A stretch of DNA of 64,000 bases from Duganella phyllosphaerae (lineage in GTDB: Bacteria; Pseudomonadota; Gammaproteobacteria; Burkholderiales; Burkholderiaceae_D), in NCBI RefSeq assembly GCF_001758785.1, contig NZ_LROM01000090.1, positions 248,001-312,000 of the forward strand, given 5' to 3'. This document shows, piece by piece, positions 33,557 to 40,229 of the stretch; positions within the stretch are counted from its first letter, which is position 1; every line of letters begins with the position of its first letter. The notes below the pieces were generated by a model. That model worked only from the letters and a program-made list of their open reading frames with translations, was not told the origin of the DNA and did no database searches. The position numbers were made by a program, and so were the translations under genes.

Positions 33557-35701
33557 ATGCATTACGCACTCAACCTGCGCACGTTTTTCTATAGCCACTA
33601 TTTTTACCTGGGGCTGCGTTTTGCCGCCGGCCTGGTCGGCGTCACCCTGATCTCGCTGCAGTTCACCAACCTGCACACCGCGATGACGGTGTGTATCGGC
33701 GCGCTGTGCACGGCGCTGATGGATATGCCCAGCCCGCTGCGCCACAAGTTCAACGAGATGAGCGCGTCGGTACTGCTGTGCAGCTTCGTCACGCTGTTGA
33801 TCAGCCTGTGCGCGCCGCTGCACTGGCTGTTAATGGTCATGCTGGTGCTGATCAGCTTTTTCGCCTGCATGATGGTGGTGTACGGCAAAAAGTCGATGCC
33901 GCTGCAACTGGCCACGCTATTCATCATGACCATGTCGATGGAACACTCGATGACGGCCAGCCAGTCCTTCATCCATACCGCCTGGTTCACCTCGGGCGCG
34001 GTGGCCTACCTGGCCTATGCGATGGGGGTATCCTGGATCTTGCGCCACCGTATCAAGCAGCAGGTGCTGGCCGAGGCGCTGTTCGAGCTGGCCCATTACA
34101 TCGACATCAAGGCCGATTTCTACGACACCCGTTTCAATCTTAACGAGCAGTTCAACAAGCTGGTGCGCCAGCAAAGCGTGCTGGCCGACCGCCAGCAGGC
34201 CTCGCGCGACCTGATCCTGCGCGCCCACTTGAATGCCAAGGACGCCATCGTGGTGCAAACCCACGTGTGCATGCTCGACCTGTACGAACTGGTGCTGTCC
34301 ACCCACACCGACTACGCCCAGCTGCGCCTGCACCTGGCCGACTCGCCGGTGATGACCACGCTGCACGACCTGGCCTGGAAGTGCGCGCGCGATATCGAAT
34401 CGGTGGCCTACGATGTCACCCGCAAGAAAGCCTCGTACCCCGAGATTAGCTACGGCCCGGAGCTCGACGCCGTCGAAGCCGAACTGGCCGCGCTGCAGGC
34501 GCGCATTGCCGCCGGCAAACCCCAGCAGGAGGCGCTGGCCGTGCTGCGCGCGCAGCGCAACAAAATCCGCGCCATCATCAGGATGATCGGCGAGCTGCAC
34601 CAGGCCAGCCAGAAGGCCTACGCGACCACGCCGTTCTGGGTCGATGCCGACATGGGTCCGTTCCTGTCGCAGCAGAAATATGAACTACGCATGATCCTGT
34701 CGCACCTGCGGCTCGACTCGCCGATCTTCCGCTTCTCGCTGCGGGTGGCGATGGCGATCTCCGTGGGCCTGGCGGTGGCGGCGCTGCTGCCCTACGCGGC
34801 GCACAGTTACTGGATCGTGCTCACCATCGTCATCATCCTCAAACCGAGCTTCAGCATGACCAAGCAGCGCCGCACCGACCGCATCATCGGCACCATCATC
34901 GGTTGCGTGATCACGGCGGTGGTGCTGCACGTGATCAGCAACATGGCGGTAATCCTGGCCATGCTGGTGCTGGCCACGGTGGCCACGCCCACCTTTATTT
35001 ACCTGCGCTACCGGTACGCGGCAGTGGCGGTGTCGATCATGATCCTGTTGCAGATGCACCTGATCGCGCCCGGCAACAACGACCTGATCATGGAGCGGCT
35101 GGTCGATACCTTCATCGGTGCAGCCGTGGCCACCGCCTTCAGCTTCGTGCTGGCCAACTGGGAATACCAGAGCGTGCCGCGGCTGGTGCGCGGTGTGCTG
35201 GAAGTAAACCTGCGCTATATGCAGGCCAGCTTCGACCTGCTGCAAGGCAAGGGCAAGGACGACTTCGCCTACCGCATCGAGCGCAAGCGTTTGATGGACA
35301 GCCTGGCGGGGCTCAGCTCGGCGCTGGTGCGCATGCTGGACGAGCCGGCCAGCAAGCGGCGCGCGGTGGAAGATATCAATTTGTTCATCGTGCAAAACTA
35401 CCTGCTGGTGGCGCACGTGGCGGCCCTGCGCGCCATCCTGCGCCGCCACGTGGTCGAATTGCCCACCGAACCGGTCAACGCCATGCTCGGCATCAGCCAC
35501 GACCAGGTGGTGCGCACCTTGAGCCAGGCGCTCGATCCGCAAGCCGCGTACATCCACGTCGAAGCCTTGCCCGATGCGCCTGCCGCGGACGCGGTGCCGT
35601 GGTCGGGCTGGCCGCTGGTGCAGCGCCGCATCCGCCTGTTGCAGGCCGATGCCGTAAAAATCATCGGCTACAGCCAGGCTGTACTGCGCAATATTGCCTG
35701 A
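33557..35701 (+). CDS. FUSC family inner-membrane transporter (YccS/YhfK-like)
   Basis: 714 residues from the ATG at 33557, with AAGGT six bases upstream; the frame to 33341 overlaps the peptidase gene and is rejected. There are two halves, each with about five to six membrane helices (starting at about 15 and about 395) and a cytoplasmic helical domain. The second block IVLTIVIILKPSFSMTKQRRTDRIIGTIIG is the FUSC signature. Relatives export aromatic acids or unknown compounds. No periplasmic adaptor gene accompanies it, which is unlike the AaeAB pumps. It is 92 bases downstream of the peptidase, possibly independent. Confidence 0.88.
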   Translation: MHYALNLRTFFYSHYFYLGLRFAAGLVGVTLISLQFTNLHTAMTVCIGALCTALMDMPSPLRHKFNEMSASVLLCSFVTLLISLCAPLHWLLMVMLVLISFFACMMVVYGKKSMPLQLATLFIMTMSMEHSMTASQSFIHTAWFTSGAVAYLAYAMGVSWILRHRIKQQVLAEALFELAHYIDIKADFYDTRFNLNEQFNKLVRQQSVLADRQQASRDLILRAHLNAKDAIVVQTHVCMLDLYELVLSTHTDYAQLRLHLADSPVMTTLHDLAWKCARDIESVAYDVTRKKASYPEISYGPELDAVEAELAALQARIAAGKPQQEALAVLRAQRNKIRAIIRMIGELHQASQKAYATTPFWVDADMGPFLSQQKYELRMILSHLRLDSPIFRFSLRVAMAISVGLAVAALLPYAAHSYWIVLTIVIILKPSFSMTKQRRTDRIIGTIIGCVITAVVLHVISNMAVILAMLVLATVATPTFIYLRYRYAAVAVSIMILLQMHLIAPGNNDLIMERLVDTFIGAAVATAFSFVLANWEYQSVPRLVRGVLEVNLRYMQASFDLLQGKGKDDFAYRIERKRLMDSLAGLSSALVRMLDEPASKRRAVEDINLFIVQNYLLVAHVAALRAILRRHVVELPTEPVNAMLGISHDQVVRTLSQALDPQAAYIHVEALPDAPAADAVPWSGWPLVQRRIRLLQADAVKIIGYSQAVLRNIA

Positions 35702-35773
35702 TGAATAAATGAAAGCGAAAGTAGCAGCACCATCGCGCCAGTTATCACGATAGCGAATATCATACCGTGCGGC

Positions 35774-35787
35774 AACACGATAGTGTT
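35774..35787. promoter_or_regulatory. Short inverted repeat upstream of the 80-residue ORF
   Basis: AACAC and GTGTT are separated by GATA. A related CACGATA lies about 30 bases earlier, in TTATCACGATAGCG. The AT-rich segment 35702-35889 should hold the promoter of the small ORF pair. The binding protein is unknown. Confidence 0.35.
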
Positions 35788-35889
35788 ATACGGTTTTTCT
35801 ATCGCATGCATCACAAAATGAAAGTATATTTATTTCTCCGAGAGGCGCATACTGCACTGCATCAAACAGACATTCTCAAGGAGCTCCAC

Positions 35890-36132
35890 ATGACCACTAC
35901 CGTTTTCAACTACCACACCAACGTTACCGACTTCGCCAGCGACGTTACCAACGCAGTGCGCAAGTTGTTCATCGCGGTATTCGTCAAGAAGCCCGTTGCC
36001 GTGGCCGAGCAGATCGCCGCTGAAGAGAGCGCCGAAGAAACCATCTGGTGGCTGAGCAGCACCGCCAACGAAGTGGCGTCGCACTCGCCGAGCCTGGCAT
36101 CGGAACTGCGTTACGCCGCAGCCCGCGCTTAA
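35890..36132 (+). CDS. Small protein of unknown function (80 residues)
   Basis: Starts at the ATG at 35890 with AAGGAG six bases upstream, a near-perfect ribosome site. The longer frame to 35767 has no site. The sequence (MTTTVFNYHTNVTDFASDVTN at its start) is followed by a basic-hydrophobic helix VRKLFIAVFVKKPVAVAEQI and the acidic/Trp segment EESAEETIWWLSSTANEV. No signal peptide and no recognised domain. It may bind membrane or protein through the amphipathic helix. A 31-codon ORF follows 42 bases later with an equally good site, so both are probably on one short mRNA. Confidence 0.7.
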   Translation: MTTTVFNYHTNVTDFASDVTNAVRKLFIAVFVKKPVAVAEQIAAEESAEETIWWLSSTANEVASHSPSLASELRYAAARA

Positions 36133-36174
36133 GCCTGAACCCTGTTTGACTGACCGAATTCAAGGAGAAACACC

Positions 36175-36270
36175 ATGCTGACCATCATCGAAAACCTGCC
36201 AGTTGCCGTTGCCCTGACCGCTGTTGCTCTGCGTCTTTACCTCGGCGCCAAGCCAGGCAGCGCAAAGTAA
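36175..36270 (+). CDS. 31-residue hydrophobic peptide ORF
   Basis: ATG at 36175 with AAGGAG eight bases upstream. The product has an acidic start (MLTIIENLP), a hydrophobic helix (VAVALTAVALRLYLGA) and a basic end (KPGSAK), the layout of a single-pass small membrane protein. It lies just downstream of the 80-residue ORF and before a large palindrome. The strong ribosome site and clean stop support translation, but the length makes the call tentative. Confidence 0.55.
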   Translation: MLTIIENLPVAVALTAVALRLYLGAKPGSAK

Positions 36271-36371
36271 GAGCGCGTAACATAACCTCCAGGGCTTCGT
36301 TGCAGCTCCTCGCCGTACATTCGTACTGTCTTCGTCGCTGCGCCTTGCCCTGCAGGTTGTGTTAAGCGCTC
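36271..36371. repeat. Large imperfect palindrome (about 101 bp)
   Basis: The outer arms of 25 bases match at 22 positions: GAGCGCGTAACATAACCT against the complement of AGGTTGTGTTAAGCGCTC, then CAGGGC/GCCCTG. Inside are a GCAGC/GCTGC pair and a central GTACATTCGTAC. It starts right at the stop codon of the 31-residue ORF. It could be a processing or terminator structure, or a REP-type mobile element. Confidence 0.75.
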
Positions 36372-36392
36372 TGGCGTCTTGATCAAATGGGC

Positions 36393-36428
36393 AAAAGCCC
36401 CGGTCCGCTTACGCGGCCGGGGCTTTTT
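36393..36428. terminator. Bidirectional hairpin terminator
   Basis: AAAAGCCCCGG pairs perfectly with CCGGGGCTTTT around a 13-base loop, with A/T runs on both sides. It serves the small ORFs (plus) and the amino-acid permease (minus). Confidence 0.88.
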
Positions 36429-36442
36429 AACGTCTGGCCGGC

Positions 36443-37921
36443 TTACTGCCTATTCAAACGGGAGTTGCGCATTCCATACAGAAAATAAGTGATGACGGCT
36501 GCCGACATCCAGATCGCAAAGATCGTGTAAGTCGTCAGTGACAGGCCGAACATCAAGTACAGGCAGGCGCTGATGCTCAGCCCCGGCACCAGGTAAGGAC
36601 CGAACGGCACGCGGAAGCCGGCGGTCGGGTTGGCGCGCTGCTTGTAGCGCAACACCGGCACCGCCAGCGACACCACGATGAACGCCGTCAAGGTGCCCAT
36701 GCTGACCATGTCCCACAGGAAGGTCGCATCGACAAAGCCGGCCACCAGGCCAACGACCAGGCTGACGATCAGGGTGTTTTGCACCGGCGAAGCCGTACGT
36801 GGATTAACCTTCTGGAAGGTCTTGGAAATCAGGCCGTCCTTGGAAATTGCGTACAGGATGCGGGTCTGGCCGTAAATCGTCACCAAGGTCACGCTGAACA
36901 CTGAAATGACCGCGCCGGCCGCCAGCACCAGCGCCGGCCACTTGTGGCCGGTCACATTCTGCAAAATCACGGCCAGCCCGGCTTCCTGGCCGGCAAACAT
37001 CGACGCCGGCTGCGCCCCCATGGCAGCGAACGCCACCAGCATATAAAACACGGTCACAATCGCCAGCGCCGACAAGATGCCGATCGGCACGTTGCGGGTG
37101 GGATTGCGCACTTCCTCGCCGGCGGTGGCTACGGTGTCGAGGCCAATGAACGAGAAGAACACGGTGGCCGCAGCAGCAGTCACGCCGGCCATGCCGGTGG
37201 TATGCACACCGCCGTCAGGGCTGAAGAACGGGTGGAAGTTGTTGATATCGAAACCCGAGAACGCGATCACGATGAAGAACACCAGGATCGCCAGCTTGAT
37301 CAGCACCATGATGGCGTTGGTGGTGGCCGATTCCTTGGTGCCGCGTATGAGCAAGGTGCAGCACAAAATCACCAGCAGGATCGGCGGCAGGTTGACGTGG
37401 CCGGGACGCAGCTCGATGCCGTGGCTGGCCGTGGCCACGATCATGGGTGAGCGCAACATTTCCGGGATATGCCAGCCGAATGCGTTGTTGAGGAAGTTGT
37501 TCAGGTAGTCGGACCAGCCGATCGCCGTGGCACTGGCCGCCAGGCCATACTCGAGCAATAAACAGGCGGCCATGATGAAGGCCAGGAATTCCCCCACCGT
37601 GGCATACGCGAACGAATACGACGAGCCCGATGCCGGGATGCGGAACGACAGCTCGGCATAGCACAGCGCGGTCAGACCGGCGGTAATGGCCGCGATCAGG
37701 AACGACAGCACTACCGACGGGCCGGCCTTGGGCACAGCCTCGACCATGGTAAAGAAAATACCGGTGCCGATGGTGGCGCCAACGCCGATCATCGTCAGCG
37801 GAAACAATCCCATCGAGCGGTGCAGGCGGTTGCCGGAAGGCGCTTGATCGGCGCTGACCTGCTCAACGTGTGGAGCGACCGGCTTGGTACGGGTCAGCTT
37901 CTGGACCAGCGTTTGATTCAC
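36443..37921 (-). CDS. APC-superfamily amino-acid permease (cationic amino-acid transporter type)
   Basis: 492 residues with about twelve to fourteen membrane helices. Helix 1 carries the unwound substrate motif MIGVGATIGTGIFF, and helix 6 has FFSFIGLDTVATAGEEVRNPTRNVPIGI, both typical of the CAT group (YfnA-like). It should import amino acids with protons. Substrate specificity cannot be read; arginine or other cationic residues would fit the family and the ast operon elsewhere in the window. Single gene, with a terminator just past its 3' end. Confidence 0.9.
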   Translation of the reverse strand: MNQTLVQKLTRTKPVAPHVEQVSADQAPSGNRLHRSMGLFPLTMIGVGATIGTGIFFTMVEAVPKAGPSVVLSFLIAAITAGLTALCYAELSFRIPASGSSYSFAYATVGEFLAFIMAACLLLEYGLAASATAIGWSDYLNNFLNNAFGWHIPEMLRSPMIVATASHGIELRPGHVNLPPILLVILCCTLLIRGTKESATTNAIMVLIKLAILVFFIVIAFSGFDINNFHPFFSPDGGVHTTGMAGVTAAAATVFFSFIGLDTVATAGEEVRNPTRNVPIGILSALAIVTVFYMLVAFAAMGAQPASMFAGQEAGLAVILQNVTGHKWPALVLAAGAVISVFSVTLVTIYGQTRILYAISKDGLISKTFQKVNPRTASPVQNTLIVSLVVGLVAGFVDATFLWDMVSMGTLTAFIVVSLAVPVLRYKQRANPTAGFRVPFGPYLVPGLSISACLYLMFGLSLTTYTIFAIWMSAAVITYFLYGMRNSRLNRQ

Positions 37922-38125
37922 AGTGATTCCTTGTGGGAGATATGTTCGGGCAAAAAAAAACTAAGCGATTATAGGCCTTTACGCCTTCCACCAAGAAAGT
38001 TCTTGTGTGTGATCTATACAACTTAAATAAAGTGCTAACAATGCTATTGTCGTTACAGTTACTTACTTTTGATACAGCGAGAATGTAGATCGTGATCCAT
38101 GTGCGCGCTACTCTCGGGTACAAGA

Positions 38126-38161
38126 TTGATACTTGGCTTGATACTTGGTTTGATACTCAGT
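38126..38161. repeat. Three tandem 12-bp repeats
   Basis: TTGATACTTGGC, TTGATACTTGGT and TTGATACTCAGT follow each other directly, and the next bases TTGACA look like a decayed fourth unit. Each unit starts with a -35-like TTGATA. The repeats lie 37-72 bases before a 46-codon ORF. The rest of the gap from the permease (37922-38197) is AT-rich and shows nothing else I can name. Confidence 0.8.
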
Positions 38162-38197
38162 TTGACATTTACATAAGACCTCAGGGAGATTCGTGTT

Positions 38198-38338
38198 ATG
38201 CCGGTTAAAAAAATCCAGTCCTATATTCCTACCGTTTCCCGCCGTGTCCATCCGGCCGTTACTGTTGCCGCCGCCCTGCTGGGCTTTGCCGCCACACTTG
38301 CCGCCGTCCTCATCGTACGCGGCCAGAACTCCAACTAG
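38198..38338 (+). CDS. 46-residue single-pass membrane protein
   Basis: ATG at 38198 with AGGGAG nine bases upstream. The basic N-terminal part (PVKKIQSYIPTVSRRVHP) is followed by one hydrophobic helix (AVTVAAALLGFAATLAAVLIV) and a short polar end (RGQNSN). This is a common design for small stress or regulatory membrane proteins. No homologue is recognised. It lies downstream of three tandem 12-bp repeats and upstream of the fecI-type gene; a functional link with that gene is not evident. Confidence 0.6.
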   Translation: MPVKKIQSYIPTVSRRVHPAVTVAAALLGFAATLAAVLIVRGQNSN

Positions 38339-38481
38339 CATTTACTGCTGACCTCCTCCCTGCCAGCCTGTAAAATTGGCGCGGTCGGGATAAGAAGGGG
38401 TATCCCTGACACCCAGGGTCAGCCAGTGCAGTCCAAGCCAGCCTGTGACGGGAGCCGTCGTCCCCTTGGCTTTGGACCTAT

Positions 38482-39012
38482 GTGGTAACACGCTACTACC
38501 GAGAACTGCTCAACTTCCTGTCGCGCGCGGTGAACAACCGCGAGGCTGCCGCCGACCTGGCGCAGGAAAGCTACGCGCGCGTGCTGGCCATGCAGCAGGA
38601 CGGCGTGACCATCGCCGAACCGCGCGCTCTGCTCTACCGCACTGCGCGCAACCTGGTCATCGACCAGCACCGGCGCGACACGGTGCGCGGCGTCGGTGCT
38701 GACCACGATTACTATGACGTGCACGCCAGCGACGGCGACGCCAACTTCTCTGCGCTCGATACACTGGCCGCGCCGGCCGGCCTCGAACCCGAAACCGCCG
38801 CCATGTCCGCCCAGGGCGTGGCGGCGATGCTGGCCGTGATCGGCGAGCTGCCGCTGCGCTGCCGCGAAGCCTTCATCCTGCATAAATTCGACGGCCTGTC
38901 GCAGGCGGCGGTGGCGCAGCAGATGGGTATTTCGGTAACCATGGTCGAGCGCCATATCAAGCATGCCATGCAGGCGTGCCGCCGCTGCGCCGAAAGTCCA
39001 CCGCATGAATGA
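38482..39012 (+). CDS. FecI-type ECF sigma factor
   Basis: 176 residues using GTG at 38482, the first start giving a complete region 2; the ribosome site is weak. Region 2 is at about 5-65 (YYRELLNFLSRAVNNREAAADLAQESYARVL, ALLYRTARNLVIDQHRR). Region 4 is at about 110-165 (LPLRCREAFILHKFDGLSQAAVAQQMGISVTMVERHI). This is the iron-starvation subgroup, which is activated by a FecR anti-sigma when an outer-membrane receptor is occupied. FecR and the receptor genes follow directly. I see no good Fur box before the gene. Confidence 0.92.
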   Translation: MVTRYYRELLNFLSRAVNNREAAADLAQESYARVLAMQQDGVTIAEPRALLYRTARNLVIDQHRRDTVRGVGADHDYYDVHASDGDANFSALDTLAAPAGLEPETAAMSAQGVAAMLAVIGELPLRCREAFILHKFDGLSQAAVAQQMGISVTMVERHIKHAMQACRRCAESPPHE

Positions 39013-39081
39013 ATTATTCGCCGCCCGGGGTTGGGCTGGCGCCAGCTCGCGCGTCTACATCGATATCCCCATGACTTTGCC

Positions 39082-40140
39082 ATGAGCCCAAGCCCGTCAT
39101 CCCCTAATCCTTTGAGCGACGTCGATCAGCAGGCGCTGGACTGGTTCGCCCGTCGCCAGCGCGCCTTGACGGCTGCCGAAGAAGCCGCGTTCCACGCTTG
39201 GCTGCAAGCGGATCCGGCCCACCGCGCGGCGTTGGCGCGCTGGCACGGCGACTGGCGCCAGCTCGACGACCTGCCGGTCGATGGCATCGCGCAGCTGCGG
39301 CGCCAGTTGGCGGCGGACCTGGCAGCGGCGAAGGGCGCCAGTACCCCGGCATCGCGCGGCAGGCGTGACTGGCTGGCGGGTGTGGCCGCCATTGCCCCAC
39401 GGGCGGCGCTGGCCACGGTCGCGCTATCGGCAGCCGGCGGCGGCTACCTGGCCTGGAACCGCTGGCAACAGCAACCGCTGTACGCGGGCGACTTTCGCAC
39501 CCTGCGCGGCCAGCAGCAGGACATCACCCTGCCCGACGGCAGCACGCTGCGCCTCGATACCGACACCCGCGTCGCCGTGGCCCTGTACCGCGAGCGGCGC
39601 GAGGTGCGCCTGCTCGGTGGCCAGGCGGTGTTCCATGTCCAGGGCGACCAGGCGCGCCCGTTCGCGGTGCTGGCCGGCGCCGTGCGCGTGACGGTGGTGG
39701 GTACCCGCTTTTCGGTGCGCCACACGCCGGAGATTCCGGGCGCCGAAGAAATCCGGGTGCAGGTCGAGGAAGGCCGCGTGCGCGTGGCCGGCGGCGCCGG
39801 TTCGCCGGTGATGGAACTGCGCGGGGGCCAGCGCATCGCGGCAGACGCCAACGGCCGGTTGGGATTGATCGGCCAGGTGGCCGAAGCCGGCATCGCGCCT
39901 TGGCGCGACGGCCGCATCACCTTCGACAACACGCCGCTGGCCCAAGTGCTGGCGGAGTTCGGCCGTTACGGCAGCACCGGCCTGCTGGTGCGCGATGCCG
40001 ATGTTGCGGCCCTGCGCGTGACCGGCACGTTCGACCCGCACCGGCTGGAGAACTTCCGCCGCGTGCTGCCGCGCGTGCTGCCGGTGGCGTTGCGGCGCGA
40101 CGGTGCGGTCACCGAGATCGTTTCTACGCGCGCCCAATAA
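39082..40140 (+). CDS. FecR-type anti-sigma / signal transducer
   Basis: 352 residues from the ATG at 39082 (MSPSPSSPNPLSD); the longer frame to 39031 overlaps no site. The N-terminal cytoplasmic DUF4880-like domain has VDQQALDWFARRQRALTAAEEAAFHAWL and AHRAALARW. One membrane helix lies at about 113-128. The periplasmic FecR domain includes LPDGSTLRLDTDTRVAV, GQAVFHV and TVVGTRFSV. A C-terminal STN-like segment (ITFDNTPLAQVLAEFGRY) follows. It passes the signal from the receptor's signalling domain to the sigma factor 69 bases upstream. Confidence 0.92.
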   Translation: MSPSPSSPNPLSDVDQQALDWFARRQRALTAAEEAAFHAWLQADPAHRAALARWHGDWRQLDDLPVDGIAQLRRQLAADLAAAKGASTPASRGRRDWLAGVAAIAPRAALATVALSAAGGGYLAWNRWQQQPLYAGDFRTLRGQQQDITLPDGSTLRLDTDTRVAVALYRERREVRLLGGQAVFHVQGDQARPFAVLAGAVRVTVVGTRFSVRHTPEIPGAEEIRVQVEEGRVRVAGGAGSPVMELRGGQRIAADANGRLGLIGQVAEAGIAPWRDGRITFDNTPLAQVLAEFGRYGSTGLLVRDADVAALRVTGTFDPHRLENFRRVLPRVLPVALRRDGAVTEIVSTRAQ

Positions 40141-40193
40141 TTTTTTCAATATTTTTGCAAACGGGGTTGGGGTTCTGCGTCACCATGCGTCTA

Positions 40194-40212
40194 CATGAGA
40201 AGGATTCTTATT
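40194..40212 (+). promoter_or_regulatory. Fur box before the siderophore receptor
   Basis: CATGAGAAGGATTCTTATT carries TGAGAAGGATTCTTATT, which matches the strong Fur site TGAGAATGATTCTCATT at 15 of 17 positions. It lies in the 89-base gap between fecR and the receptor, so the receptor has its own iron control in addition to any read-through. Confidence 0.7.
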
Positions 40213-40229
40213 CAACCTCTGGAGAACGC

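Noticed and set aside
38126..38161. Possible CRISPR-like array
   Set aside because: Units are 12 bp, directly adjacent and without spacers; no cas genes are in the window.
38108..38341. 77-codon minus-strand frame with periodic TEYQTKYQAKYQ
   Set aside because: The periodicity comes from the 12-bp DNA repeats at 38126-38161. The plus-strand 46-codon ORF has the better ribosome site.
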